DNA of 64,000 nucleotides from JACSRF01 sp963695505 (GTDB taxonomy: Bacteria; Chloroflexota; Anaerolineae; Promineifilales; Promineifilaceae), in contig CAVOGX010000009.1 of NCBI GenBank assembly GCA_963695505.1, forward strand, positions 1 through 64,000, given 5' to 3'. The position numbers and the translations under genes are program-made. Shown piece by piece: positions 1-8,390 of this stretch. Position 1 is the first letter of the stretch; each line of letters begins with the position of its first letter. The notes under the pieces are model-generated. The model worked only from the letters and a program-made list of their open reading frames with translations. It ran no database searches and had not been told where the DNA came from.

Positions 1-78
1 GCAGGCTGCCGAATACCGCCGATTAAGTCAGAACGGGTGTTTTGGTTTGTTTGAAAACCGTGCCGTCAAATCTTATGC

Positions 79-1374
79 TTAGATGTACCCCAATTCTTTG
101 GCTTCTTTCGTCAGTTCATCTCTAAATTGTGGCGCGGAAATACCGATTAAAGCTTTCGCCCGCTGCCGCATCGATATCCCATACAAATCAACCGCCCCAT
201 ATTCTGTTACCACATAATGCACATCATTGCGCGTGGTGACCACGCCAGAGCCTTCGTACAGCTTGGGTACAATACGGCTGAGCTGCCCCCCCTTGGCCGT
301 GGATAGAAAGGCCACAATGGGCAAGCCACCCTTGGAACGCGCCGCCCCGCGAATAAAATCAATCTGCCCCCCAACCCCGCTGTAAAAGCGCGGCCCAATT
401 GAGTCTGCGCATACCTGGCCTGTCAGGTCAACCTGCAAGGCTGAGTTAATGGCTACCATCTTGTCATTTTGCGCAATATTAAAGGGATCGTTCACGTAAC
501 CGGTGGGATGCAGTTCTATCAACGGGTTGTTATTGACAAATTCATACAACCGCTTGGTGCCAAACAAAAATCCGGCCACAATTTTCCCGGGATGAAAGGT
601 CTTACGGGCGCAGGTAATCACGCCCTTTTCCACCATATCGATAACGCCATCGGAAAAGAGCTCTGTATGGATGCCCAGGTCTTTGTGATTGCCCAAATTT
701 TTCAGCACAGCATCAGGAATGCTGCCAATCCCCATTTGCAGGGTCGCTCCATCCGGAATCATTTCGGCGATGTTTGCACCAACCTGCAAATGCTCTTCGG
801 AACTGCCTCCTTGTGGCGCTTCGGGAATGGGATAATCTACCTCAACTATGTGGTGAAAGCGGCTGATGTGAATAAAACTGTCACCCAGGGTCCGCGGCAT
901 GCGCTGGTTTACTTCAGCAATGATGATGCGCGCCGATTCGGCGGCTGGTTTGGTGGTGCCAACCTCTACGCCAAAGCTGCAAAATCCATGTTCGTCTGGG
1001 GGTGAAACAGAAATGAGGGCAACATCTATGGGTAAACGGCCGTTTTGAAACAAGCCGGGTATCTCAGACAAAAACACAGGCGTAAAATCTGCCCTTCCTT
1101 CTTGCACAGCTTTACGTACGTTGTGCCCAATAAACAACGCATTGACCCGAAAAACGCCTTCATATTTCGGGTCAATATACGGGGCATCGGCAAAGGTTAA
1201 AATGTGTGTAATTTCCACATCCCGCAGTTCCGAAGCGCGACCGACCAAAGCCTGTGAAAGCGTGACCGGCACCCCGGCGCCACCGCCTAAATACACACGA
1301 TCGCCCGACTTAATCTTACCTAAGGCCGTGGCTACGTCCGTTAATTTGCTGCGGTATAAGTTATTCCAGTTCAT
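79..1374 (-). CDS. Acetyl-CoA hydrolase/transferase family protein, 4-hydroxybutyrate CoA-transferase-like
   Basis: A 431-residue cytosolic enzyme of the class I CoA-transferase fold that should move CoA between short acyl groups (acetate, butyrate or 4-hydroxybutyrate type). It has the N-terminal glycine-rich loop (YLGGGAGVP, residues 28-36) and the C-terminal half with IHTELFSDG, where Glu238 falls at the position of the catalytic glutamate that forms the glutamyl-CoA thioester in the 4-hydroxybutyrate CoA-transferase family. GIGSIPDAV (215-223) is also typical. Length matches the family. It starts 3 bp after the stop of alanine dehydrogenase on the same strand, so the two are almost certainly co-transcribed, which suggests fermentation or carbon/nitrogen balancing under energy limitation. 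The exact acyl substrate cannot be read from sequence. Confidence 0.88.
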   Translation of the reverse strand: MNWNNLYRSKLTDVATALGKIKSGDRVYLGGGAGVPVTLSQALVGRASELRDVEITHILTFADAPYIDPKYEGVFRVNALFIGHNVRKAVQEGRADFTPVFLSEIPGLFQNGRLPIDVALISVSPPDEHGFCSFGVEVGTTKPAAESARIIIAEVNQRMPRTLGDSFIHISRFHHIVEVDYPIPEAPQGGSSEEHLQVGANIAEMIPDGATLQMGIGSIPDAVLKNLGNHKDLGIHTELFSDGVIDMVEKGVITCARKTFHPGKIVAGFLFGTKRLYEFVNNNPLIELHPTGYVNDPFNIAQNDKMVAINSALQVDLTGQVCADSIGPRFYSGVGGQIDFIRGAARSKGGLPIVAFLSTAKGGQLSRIVPKLYEGSGVVTTRNDVHYVVTEYGAVDLYGISMRQRAKALIGISAPQFRDELTKEAKELGYI

Positions 1375-1377
1375 AAG

Positions 1378-2535
1378 CTACACACCCTTCCCTTCTTTGA
1401 TGGCCTCGATCAGGTCCCCTTTTAATTCCTGGCCCAAAGCATCGGCCACATCAGGGTGCACCAGGTTACCCTGATAGAGGTTTATTCCTTGAACCAATGC
1501 CGGGTCCGCTTTAACCGCCCCCAGCAGGCCGTTTTCAGCAATGTTTAGCAGATATGGCAGTGCAGCATTAGACACCGCATGACTGGTTGTGCGGGCAATG
1601 GAAGCTGTCAGGTTTGGCACACAATGGTGAATGACTCCTTCAGCCACATAAGCCGGATCGCGCAAGGTTGTAGGGCGGCTCGTCTCGACACAGCCACCCT
1701 GATCAATGGAAAAATCGATGATAACTGAGCCGGGGCGCATGGAGCGCACCATTTCTCTGGTAATCAAAATGGGAGCTCGCTGCCCATGAACAAAAATCGC
1801 CCCAACCAATACGTCGGCAAATTTCACCACGCGCTTCAAGTTATATTCGTTGGAAAACATGGTGGTGACCCGCCCGCCAAACTCCTGGTCAAACTGCCGC
1901 AGCTTTTGCACACGCTTGTCTAGCACAATGACCTCTGCACCAGCTCCAACAAAGGCGCGAGCCGCATTAAAGCCCAGCACGCCGCCGCCCACAATCACAA
2001 CGGCCGCCGGGGGAACGCCCGGCAGACCGCTCAACAAAATCCCCAAACCATTGCGCCCACCGGGGAAAAATTTATCGCTGCGCAATAAGTCCGCCGCCAC
2101 ATGGGGAGCCAGCCGCCCGGCTACTTCGCTGGCTGTCAGCAAAATGGGGTGCCGCCCGTCTGGTTTGGCCAACATCTCATACGCGATAGCCGTAATATTG
2201 TGCTCCCTCAAGGCTTGCAGCAGGTCAGGAGAAGCAACCTGCAAATGCAAAAAGGACAGGATGATTTGCCCGGCCCGAAAGTGCCGGTATTCTTCTTCCG
2301 ATGGTCGGGCAATTTTACAGACGATATCTGCCCGGCCATATGCTTCAGCAGAGGAGTAGACGATCTTTGCCCCGGCTCCCCGATAATCTTCGTCACTAAA
2401 TCCTGCACCGGTACCGGCATCCCGTTCAATGTAGACGGAATGGCCTGCTTCAACCAAGGCCAGGACGCTGGCAGGGGTGAGTCCTACCCGCATTTCCAGG
2501 TCGCGCACTTCGCGCGGTACGCCAAAATCAGTCAT
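1378..2535 (-). CDS. ald: Alanine dehydrogenase (NAD-dependent)
   Basis: Catalyses reversible oxidative deamination of L-alanine to pyruvate and ammonia with NAD. The start chosen is the ATG at 2535, because the protein then begins MTDFGVPREV, the family's usual N terminus, and a GAGG ribosome site lies about 7 bases upstream; an in-frame extension to 2598 is less likely. Lys74 (IVCKI), His97 (SFLHLQ) and Asp278 (IDFSIDQGG) match the known substrate-binding and catalytic residues, and VIVGGGVLGFN (about 181-191) is the NAD Rossmann loop. Length (385 aa) is slightly longer than usual. It leads a two-gene unit with the downstream CoA-transferase. Alanine dehydrogenase is often induced by hypoxia or starvation, which fits the neighbouring stress block, though none of the TGACA boxes seen elsewhere was found directly upstream. 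Confidence 0.92.
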   Translation of the reverse strand: MTDFGVPREVRDLEMRVGLTPASVLALVEAGHSVYIERDAGTGAGFSDEDYRGAGAKIVYSSAEAYGRADIVCKIARPSEEEYRHFRAGQIILSFLHLQVASPDLLQALREHNITAIAYEMLAKPDGRHPILLTASEVAGRLAPHVAADLLRSDKFFPGGRNGLGILLSGLPGVPPAAVVIVGGGVLGFNAARAFVGAGAEVIVLDKRVQKLRQFDQEFGGRVTTMFSNEYNLKRVVKFADVLVGAIFVHGQRAPILITREMVRSMRPGSVIIDFSIDQGGCVETSRPTTLRDPAYVAEGVIHHCVPNLTASIARTTSHAVSNAALPYLLNIAENGLLGAVKADPALVQGINLYQGNLVHPDVADALGQELKGDLIEAIKEGKGV

Positions 2536-2699
2536 GTTGCTGCCTCGCTTTTGGGTGGCCATGGAAACGGCCGTTGCCGGTTCCCTTCTTGCACCCATAA
2601 TGTGGTATCTAATTCTCTTGTTTGTTTAAAATTTCACAATCTCTTGATAAAAAAATGGTAGAATGGCCATAATTTGTTGGGAAGTGCTCCTACTCTACC

Positions 2700-3161
2700 T
2701 CAACCATACCGGGTGTATGGGGTCGATGAATCATCCTGCGCTCGCTGCCAATCGTGGACTACCAGCCGAAAAATATCCGACTCGGTGATGATGCCCACCA
2801 GACTGCCGCTCTCGTTTACGACGGGCAAGCCGCCAATGGCATGCTGCAGCATAAGTTCTGCCGCTTCGCCGATGGTTGCATCTTGATGGATGGTTAATAC
2901 TTTACGGGTCATGACCTGGCTCACCTGAATTTGAGCCATGAGGTAGTTAACCTCAGCTACATCCAGGTCACTGGCGCTGGAAGGCCGGGCGGCGCGCAGG
3001 TCACCATAAGTCAAGATTCCTACTAAACGGCCGTTTTCCACCACTGGCAGACGGCGAATCCGCTTTTCCACCATCAATTGATTCGCATCAGGCAGCAGTG
3101 TCCCCTGGCTGACCGTTACAACTTCCCGCGACATCCAATCACGAACCAGCTCCAATCTCAT
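2700..3161 (-). CDS. Two-CBS-domain protein
   Basis: A 153-residue protein made almost entirely of two CBS repeats (about residues 7-65 and 78-140), the Bateman module that binds adenine nucleotides or related ligands. Signatures are VRDWMSREVVTV and VSQVMTRKVLTI at the repeat starts, and RRLPVVENGRLVGILTYGDL and GGLPVVNESGSLVGIITESD at their ends. There is no effector domain, so it may act by binding a partner or as a stand-alone energy sensor. A GGAG sits 8 bases before the ATG. A second CBS pair protein lies at 5415-5846. CBS proteins of this stand-alone type are members of the mycobacterial DosR regulon, which is why its position close to a DevS/DevR-like pair is noteworthy. Confidence 0.9.
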   Translation of the reverse strand: MRLELVRDWMSREVVTVSQGTLLPDANQLMVEKRIRRLPVVENGRLVGILTYGDLRAARPSSASDLDVAEVNYLMAQIQVSQVMTRKVLTIHQDATIGEAAELMLQHAIGGLPVVNESGSLVGIITESDIFRLVVHDWQRAQDDSSTPYTRYG

Positions 3162-3222
3162 GGCCAGACTCCACCGCCAAGAGCCGGCGCAATTTACTTA
3201 CACCGGCTCTCCAGGCGCTCAA

Positions 3223-3675
3223 TCAATCAACCGCGCGGTTTGCCTCCCGCAAATAGCTAATCGACAAAACAAACATGATTGTCACAAAAATCGCTGAAAT
3301 CACACAATAGCGGCAAATAGCGTGAATAACAAATATTTCCAGGGCCGTAAGCCACATAGTAAACAAAAAAGCGAGTGTTGTTGTTCCTACCATCACTTCT
3401 GGCAAATAATCGTCTACAATGGGCAGCCAATCACGCAGCCAGGTTAAAAGGTAGATGAAAACGTAACCTACAAGACCAATCAGAGCGACAGGTATAGGGC
3501 CAATGGCCGAGTAAGGGGCATCTGGCCCACTCACCTGCCCACAATCATCCCAGCCGCTGGGACTGCAAACTCCTACCAAACTTCCTTCATGAAACAGATA
3601 CAAGAAGTAGGCAATAAGCATACCCGCAACCGAGAGTATTTGGATAATTCGGATTTGCCAATCGTCAGTACGCAT
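3223..3675 (-). CDS. Vitamin K epoxide reductase (VKOR) family disulfide-forming membrane protein
   Basis: A 150-residue integral membrane protein with four or five predicted helices (about 8-27, 57-80, 93-115, 118-140). It holds the VKOR cysteines: the loop pair Cys37 and Cys45 and the CRYC motif (Cys121, Cys124) that contacts the quinone. The family reoxidises DsbA-type thioredoxins and passes electrons to quinone, replacing DsbB in Actinobacteria, Cyanobacteria and others. It begins 7 bp after the DsbA-like gene ends, so the pair forms a complete disulfide-forming pathway in one operon. Length is that of the minimal VKOR domain without fused thioredoxin. Confidence 0.9.
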   Translation of the reverse strand: MRTDDWQIRIIQILSVAGMLIAYFLYLFHEGSLVGVCSPSGWDDCGQVSGPDAPYSAIGPIPVALIGLVGYVFIYLLTWLRDWLPIVDDYLPEVMVGTTTLAFLFTMWLTALEIFVIHAICRYCVISAIFVTIMFVLSISYLREANRAVD

Positions 3676-3682
3676 TAGGAAT

Positions 3683-4360
3683 TTAATTGACCGCTGCAGA
3701 ACTTATGCGCTGCTGAAACACAGAATAAGGAACTGCCCCTTCTAGCAAACGGTCATTAATCATAAAGGAGGGTGTGGCAGAAATGCGTACCGCCCTGGCG
3801 GCATTTACATTCTCCTGAATGATGCCATTATATCGACCAGTTTCCAGGCATTCGAGGAAAGGAGTCATTTCCAGACCTAACTGTTCTGCGGCCTGTACAA
3901 AGCCATCTCGCGTCAAGGCAATTGCCTGTCCTTGTTGGCTGAAAAGGAGGTCGCCAAATTCGGCATAAGCATCCTGCTCGTTTGCGCACATTGCCGCATT
4001 TGAAGCGGGCAACGTGGTTGATGAAAGGGCATATGGGAGAACAATCCAGCTAATATCGTTTGTATCGATAAAATCGGCTTTTAAGGAGGGAAGTGTCTCC
4101 GCGTGGAAATCGCGACAGTGAGAACATCCAAAATCAGAGACTTCCACAATGGTGACTGAGGCATTCTGATCACCGTCGAAAATGCAGCGATCTGGGTTGT
4201 CCTGGCAATATTCCACCAGGGTTGGTACTTCCGGCTCTTGCAACGAGAAAAATAAAAGCGCAAAAAGGGCAATTACGCCCACGGCTACTACGCCACCAAT
4301 GAGTAACCAATTGGTTTGCCGGGTTGCTGTTTGTCGTTTTTGTCTTGTCTTTTTTGCCAT
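3683..4360 (-). CDS. DsbA-like membrane-anchored thiol:disulfide oxidoreductase
   Basis: A 225-residue protein with a basic N terminus (MAKKTRQKRQ), one transmembrane helix at about 18-40 and an extracytoplasmic thioredoxin-fold domain. The active site is Cys79-Ser-His-Cys82, and ISATPSFMIND carries the cis-proline that faces it. This is the DSBA-like thioredoxin family (DsbG/BdbD/mycobacterial Rv2969c type). The protein should oxidise secreted or lipoprotein cysteines and be recycled by the VKOR encoded 7 bp downstream. Extra cysteines at 52 and 59 may form a structural disulfide. Upstream (4361-4653) lie a palindromic TGACATCTGTCA and a related box, the motif also found before the stress genes. 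Confidence 0.9.
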   Translation of the reverse strand: MAKKTRQKRQTATRQTNWLLIGGVVAVGVIALFALLFFSLQEPEVPTLVEYCQDNPDRCIFDGDQNASVTIVEVSDFGCSHCRDFHAETLPSLKADFIDTNDISWIVLPYALSSTTLPASNAAMCANEQDAYAEFGDLLFSQQGQAIALTRDGFVQAAEQLGLEMTPFLECLETGRYNGIIQENVNAARAVRISATPSFMINDRLLEGAVPYSVFQQRISSAAVN

Positions 4361-4437
4361 CTCTCTACTCTATATCCTTTAAGTAAGTTTATCTAACGTG
4401 CCGCTAGCGGGGCATGCCTAATGTAACGGTTGATATC

Positions 4438-4449
4438 TGACATCTGTCA
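4438..4449. promoter_or_regulatory. TGACATCTGTCA palindrome upstream of the DsbA/VKOR operon
   Basis: Perfect TGACA-N2-TGTCA palindrome, 78 bp upstream of the DsbA-like start. The same word occurs at 12665 and, with one or two changes, at 4515, 8306, 12913 and 12935. It is a candidate binding site for the NarL/DevR-type regulator encoded at 7572-8228; that assignment is inference from shared location. Confidence 0.45.
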
Positions 4450-4514
4450 TGTTCTCGGCAGCCTTGACGCTTACTACCGTGCATCGTGGACAATAAGAAA
4501 TTTTATTTTTATAT

Positions 4515-4526
4515 TGACAGATGTCC
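4515..4526. promoter_or_regulatory. TGACAGATGTCC, degenerate copy of the stress-block box
   Basis: Differs from TGACA-N2-TGTCA at the last base only. It lies in the 293-bp gap between the DsbA-like gene and the degenerate receiver gene, about 155 bp upstream of the former. The rest of this gap contains the terminator at 4603-4631 and nothing else I can recognise. Confidence 0.35.
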
Positions 4527-4602
4527 AGTGATCCGCATAAATATTTATGAACCTGTAAACGTCTGGCTATGGTTTGGGCTTTTGGATTACCCATCGTGAC
4601 AC

Positions 4603-4631
4603 AAAAAAAGCCGAGCGCAATACTCGGCTCA
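4603..4631 (-). terminator. Rho-independent terminator of the receiver-like gene
   Basis: Read on the minus strand, GAGCCGAG-TATTGCG-CTCGGC is followed by seven T residues. It lies 23 bp downstream of the stop of the gene at 4654-5103. Confidence 0.75.
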
Positions 4632-4653
4632 TTTGAATTGGCTGTAACTTTAT

Positions 4654-5103
4654 TTATGCTCCATCTAATCCCAAGAGGTGTGATTGGAAAACGGCATATT
4701 CAGAAAATCTTTGGCGCGGGGGTTGATTTTTGCGTACGGCCGTTTCTATTTCCGCAATGAGCTGCGGCGTATTGATCGTTTTAAGCAGGTAGCGGGAAGC
4801 CCCGGCTTGCAGCAACGCCTCGCGTTCCATTTCATCAGCGTACGGGGCGAAAATAATAACGGCCGAATTCGCCTTTACCATTTCCTTAACCGCATCGGAA
4901 AGCAAAAATAACATCTCACTGCGGCTGCCCTTGCAACCCAACAATACCACATCGGGACTGTGCTTACGCACATATTGCACGCCTGCATCCAGCGTATTTA
5001 CGGCCGTCACAGTATCCACCGTCTGTGTTGCCCGCAGGCGCAACTCTAACGCACTGCGCACAGCTTCATGTTCTTCAATTATGAGTAAGTGCATCTTATT
5101 CAT
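4654..5103 (-). CDS. Degenerate response-regulator receiver (pseudo-receiver) protein
   Basis: A single-domain protein of about 149 residues with the CheY-like order: hydrophobic strand MHLLIIEEHE, then DVVLLGCKGS, SAVIIFAPYAD, and AGASRYLLKTIN, where the conserved Lys is kept. The phospho-accepting Asp is replaced: the strand that normally ends in LLD reads VVLLG (Gly56), and the acidic pair is EE rather than DD. It therefore probably cannot be phosphorylated normally and may work as a constitutive or protein-binding module. The start at 5103 gives MNKMHLLI; a longer in-frame form from 5142 is possible and no convincing ribosome site decides. It is divergent from the CBS gene at 5415 and shares the intergenic TGTCA/TGACA half-sites. 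Confidence 0.8.
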   Translation of the reverse strand: MNKMHLLIIEEHEAVRSALELRLRATQTVDTVTAVNTLDAGVQYVRKHSPDVVLLGCKGSRSEMLFLLSDAVKEMVKANSAVIIFAPYADEMEREALLQAGASRYLLKTINTPQLIAEIETAVRKNQPPRQRFSEYAVFQSHLLGLDGA

Positions 5104-5185
5104 GATGGTATGCGTTGGGTCATGGTGGGAAACCCTAATCATAAGCCAAGTGTAAAATCCTCAGGAGGTAGTTTCCAGTAACGAA

Positions 5186-5255
5186 TGTCACACGATGGGC
5201 GTGATTATTGTCATCGACATTAATTCCCGAAGAAAGTCATCTGACAATCATGACA
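5186..5255. promoter_or_regulatory. Cluster of TGTCA/TGACA half-sites in a divergent promoter region
   Basis: The 311-bp gap between the divergent receiver-like gene and CBS gene holds TGTCA at 5186-5190 and 5209-5213 and TGACA at 5242-5246 and 5251-5255. They are arranged symmetrically and match the halves of the TGACATNTGTCA motif seen at 4438 and 12665. No full palindrome is present. Nothing else recognisable is in this gap. Confidence 0.35.
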
Positions 5256-5414
5256 TTCGCCACAAACCGGGACCGCCGTTTATCAGGTAAACTGGTATCA
5301 TTCGTTCGAAACTCAATACTCGAACGATAGATCACCTTGAGCAAATGTTGCATTTGATATGCATCCCAAAGCAGTCTGCCAACAAAGGCGGCAGCGCCAC
5401 ATTAGGAGAATGAT

Positions 5415-5846
5415 ATGTTGACTGTAAGCGATCTTATGACCGTCAACCCTCAAACCATCACCCCAGAAACGCCGCTGCGCCACATTGTGGAATTGATGAA
5501 AACTGAAGGGTGCCGTCACCTTCCTGTTCTGAAAGATGGCGTGCTTGTGGGCATTGTCACCGACAGGGATGTTCGGCTTGTAATGAATTCTCCTATTGTG
5601 CTGCATGGGCGCTGGCAAGATGAAGAATTAATCAACAAAGTTACGGCCGATACTTGCATGACCCCCAATCCCATCACGGTTACCCCGGACACGCCAGCGT
5701 ACCGGGCGGCCGAAATGCTCAGCATCTACAAATTTGGCTGCCTCCCCGTCATTGATGAAGGCACCCTGATTGGCATACTCACTGTAACCGACTTTTTGGA
5801 TTATCTGGCAACGAATAAAAAGGTGGAAATAGCTGGTCCGGATTAG
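5415..5846 (+). CDS. Two-CBS-domain protein
   Basis: A 143-residue stand-alone Bateman module. CBS repeat 1 runs from VSDLMTVNPQTI to VGIVTDRDVR (about 3-55) and repeat 2 from ADTCMTPNPITV to IGILTVTDF (about 77-132). It resembles the hypoxia-response CBS proteins of DosR-type regulons in length and architecture. An AGGAG lies 7 bases before the ATG. It is convergent with the histidine kinase gene, with only 21 bp between the stops. Ligand unknown; AMP/ATP or NAD-type binding is the family norm. Confidence 0.9.
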   Translation: MLTVSDLMTVNPQTITPETPLRHIVELMKTEGCRHLPVLKDGVLVGIVTDRDVRLVMNSPIVLHGRWQDEELINKVTADTCMTPNPITVTPDTPAYRAAEMLSIYKFGCLPVIDEGTLIGILTVTDFLDYLATNKKVEIAGPD

Positions 5847-5867
5847 GCAGCGGTCTGGGCTAGTTTG

Positions 5868-7538
5868 CTAATCTTGTGCAGCGTCAAGGGGCAATGTGAG
5901 GGAAACGGCCGTTCCCTTCCCAGGTGTTGATTCAAGCTGAAAACCGCCGCGCAGCTCCTCAGCCCGCGCGCGCATATTCGATAGGCCATGCCCAACCGAA
6001 GCACTCTTCATTCGCGTGTCAAACCCCCGCCCATCATCCTGTACGCGCAGCAGCACCTGATTTTTTGTGCGGCGCAGTGTAATGTGTACCTCTTTAGCGC
6101 GAGCATGGCGTGCTACGTTGGCAAGCGCTTCTTGCGTGGTGAAAAACACGGCTCGGGCCAACGGTGTGCGTAAATCCGCCAGTTCATCCTCATCAGCGTC
6201 AAAAGTTACCGCAACCATGGTATTGGCCTGAAATTCCCGCAACAGCCGCGCCAGACCTGATCGCAAATTGCCCTGGAACCGGTGCGGGCGCAGGTCTAAA
6301 ATAAAGTTACGAATATCACGAATTGTGTCATTTAAACCGTCTATGGCCACTTCCAGTAATGGGTCTACGTCCTCTCGCTCATGTTCGGTGAGAATTAGAC
6401 GTACCGATTCAAGCGTGAGACCGACCGCGTAAATAGATTGGATAATGCCGTCGTGCAAATCTCGGCCAATGCGGGTTCGTTCTTCTACCACAACCAGGCG
6501 GCCCACCTGCTCATATAATCGGGCATTTTGTATGGCAACTGCCGCATGGGTTGCCAGGAGTTCGGCCAATTTCTGATCGTCCGTTGAAAACTCGTCCGCC
6601 CCAATTTTGTTTGTCAGATAAAGGTTACCCAAAGTATGGCCACCCGCCACAATGGGCACACCCAAAAAACTGGTCATAGGCGGGTGATTCTCGGGAAAAC
6701 CCACCGAACGGGGATCGGAACCAATATGGGGGATGCGTATGGAGCGCCTCTCGCGCACAATAGCGCCCAACAGGCCCAAACCTTTCGGAAAATGTGGCAT
6801 TTGGCGAATTTTGTCGAGGGACATCCCACTGTAAATGAATGTTTCCAAAACGCCATCAATGTCAGGCACCCCTAAAGCGGCATACTCCGCGCGGATGAGC
6901 ACGCGGGCTGAATCAACAATTTGCTGCAACACTTTATCAAGAGCTAACTCTCCAGCAATGTTGTTGGTGGCTATGCTGAAAGCATTGAGCTGCCGGTTGC
7001 GCTCGTCTAGTTGTTCGCTGTGGCTCTTCCGGCTTTCTAATAGCTGGGTTTTGTGCATAGAAACGGCCGTATGTGCCGCAATCATGCCCAATAATTCCCG
7101 ATCCTGTTGGGTAAAATCTGCCTGTCCTTGTTTATTGAAAGCACAAAGAGCGCCGACAACTCTTTGCTGCCGCACCAATGGCACCGTTAACCAGTTGGCA
7201 ATATGCTGGTTACGGGGCTCCAAAGCGGGTAGGTCAATTTCGTTCACCGACAATGACTGGCGGCGCTGGAATGCTGCCATTATCTGCTTTTGGGCAAAGT
7301 CAGAAATCTCAGTATCCACATCATTTTCTGGCCCTTTGGCAAAATAAAGGGGCGACACCTCCCCCTCGGTAACAAGCCCGGCGGCCCCAAATTCAGCGTG
7401 GGTCAGCTTGTAGACAGCATTTGCTGCGCATTGCAGCGCATCTTCCACATTCACCGCCTCTGCAATTGCCAGGGTTGCACGACATACTAATACAGAATGT
7501 TCGGTTATGTTCCTTTCTGCCAGCGTCATAAGCCACAT
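5868..7538 (-). CDS. GAF-domain sensor histidine kinase, DevS/NarX-like (HisKA_3 type)
   Basis: A 556-residue soluble kinase with no transmembrane segment. Two GAF domains (about 25-165 and 195-345) precede a HisKA_3 dimerisation/phosphoacceptor segment and a HATPase_c domain. The H-box is EERTRIGRDLHDGIIQS with phospho-acceptor His362; the ATPase shows QEALANVARHA (N-box) and DDGRGF and GHGLSNM (G-boxes). The second GAF domain, with SFLGVPI and GNLYLTNK, closely resembles those of mycobacterial DevS/DosT, which bind heme and sense O2, NO or redox; whether heme is bound here cannot be told from sequence alone. The cognate regulator is 33 bp upstream on the same strand. It is flanked by CBS and universal stress proteins, as expected of a dormancy or oxygen-limitation response system. 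Confidence 0.9.
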   Translation of the reverse strand: MWLMTLAERNITEHSVLVCRATLAIAEAVNVEDALQCAANAVYKLTHAEFGAAGLVTEGEVSPLYFAKGPENDVDTEISDFAQKQIMAAFQRRQSLSVNEIDLPALEPRNQHIANWLTVPLVRQQRVVGALCAFNKQGQADFTQQDRELLGMIAAHTAVSMHKTQLLESRKSHSEQLDERNRQLNAFSIATNNIAGELALDKVLQQIVDSARVLIRAEYAALGVPDIDGVLETFIYSGMSLDKIRQMPHFPKGLGLLGAIVRERRSIRIPHIGSDPRSVGFPENHPPMTSFLGVPIVAGGHTLGNLYLTNKIGADEFSTDDQKLAELLATHAAVAIQNARLYEQVGRLVVVEERTRIGRDLHDGIIQSIYAVGLTLESVRLILTEHEREDVDPLLEVAIDGLNDTIRDIRNFILDLRPHRFQGNLRSGLARLLREFQANTMVAVTFDADEDELADLRTPLARAVFFTTQEALANVARHARAKEVHITLRRTKNQVLLRVQDDGRGFDTRMKSASVGHGLSNMRARAEELRGGFQLESTPGKGTAVSLTLPLDAAQD

Positions 7539-7571
7539 GCGTAGGCCTTTGGCACAGCAACCAGAAGACCT

Positions 7572-8228
7572 TTACTCAATGTAATCCTTTAGGTGGTGTT
7601 GTATGGCATAAGCGGCTGCCTCGGCACGATTAGAGACACCCAGCTTAGATAAAATGCTGCTTACGTAGTTTCGCACGGTACCCTCACTCAAAAAAAGCGC
7701 ATCGGCGATTTCCCGGTTGGTATGTCCTTCGGCAATCAAGGCTAGAACGTGCATTTCTTGCGGTGTCAGATCTCCAAAAGCCGCCGCTTCCTCCCGCTGA
7801 ATAGAGCGGCGCACTTCGCTGAAAACTCGCTGTGTAAGAGTCGGGTCAAGCGTAGACTCACCACGAGCAGCCAGTTCTATTGCCCGCAGGAGATCGCCAC
7901 TGCCTACCTGTTTCAAGACGTAACCCATTGCCCCGGCACGGATGGCCGAAAACAACATTTCATCCTCAGCATAAGAGGTTAGCATAATGACTTTTGTTTC
8001 GGGTAAGCGCAGCATTATTGCTTCTGTTGCTGCCACCCCGCTGCCACCGGCCAGGCGAATATCCATTAAAATAATATCGGGTTCATGAATAAGGGCTTGT
8101 TCAATAGCGGTCGTCTCGGAGTCAGCCTCGGCAATAACTTCAAAATTGGAGTGGCGTTCTAATAAACTGCGCAACCCCAGCCGGACAACTTCATGGTCAT
8201 CAACCAACATAATGCGTAATCGGGACAT
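7572..8228 (-). CDS. NarL/FixJ-family response regulator (DevR/LiaR-like)
   Basis: A 218-residue regulator. The receiver domain (1-120) has the acidic pair in MLVDDHE, phospho-acceptor Asp56 (ILMDIRL), Thr/Ser in MLTSY and Lys in YVLKQ. A linker leads to a LuxR-type helix-turn-helix (about 152-215: LTPQEMHVLALIAEGHTNREIADAL and a second helix with GTVRNYV). The DNA-binding domain resembles DevR/DosR. It is first in a two-gene operon with the GAF kinase and is divergent from the universal stress protein gene at 8391; the shared 162-bp gap contains TGACATTAGACA at 8306-8317. It is the best candidate to bind the recurring TGACATNTGTCA boxes. Confidence 0.93.
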   Translation of the reverse strand: MSRLRIMLVDDHEVVRLGLRSLLERHSNFEVIAEADSETTAIEQALIHEPDIILMDIRLAGGSGVAATEAIMLRLPETKVIMLTSYAEDEMLFSAIRAGAMGYVLKQVGSGDLLRAIELAARGESTLDPTLTQRVFSEVRRSIQREEAAAFGDLTPQEMHVLALIAEGHTNREIADALFLSEGTVRNYVSSILSKLGVSNRAEAAAYAIQHHLKDYIE

Positions 8229-8305
8229 AGAATAAGTATAACTTTTTCATAACAATTCAACCAATTTGATTATGAATCACACATGAGGTTTATCAACAGC
8301 CCCAA

Positions 8306-8317
8306 TGACATTAGACA
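8306..8317. promoter_or_regulatory. TGACATTAGACA box between response regulator and universal stress protein genes
   Basis: An imperfect copy of TGACATNTGTCA lying 78 bp upstream of the regulator start and 74 bp upstream of the universal stress protein start, so it could serve both directions. Assigned by similarity to the boxes at 4438 and 12665. Confidence 0.35.
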
Positions 8318-8390
8318 CTTCCACAAAACGGCCGTTTCCCTTACTCTGGAATAGGAATACATATCCCACCTCAACTGGAAGGAGGCGGCC

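Noticed and set aside
469..1005. Long open frames opposite the CoA-transferase, kinase and molybdenum genes
   Set aside because: They are antisense shadows of GC-biased genes with no ribosome site and no protein-like features.
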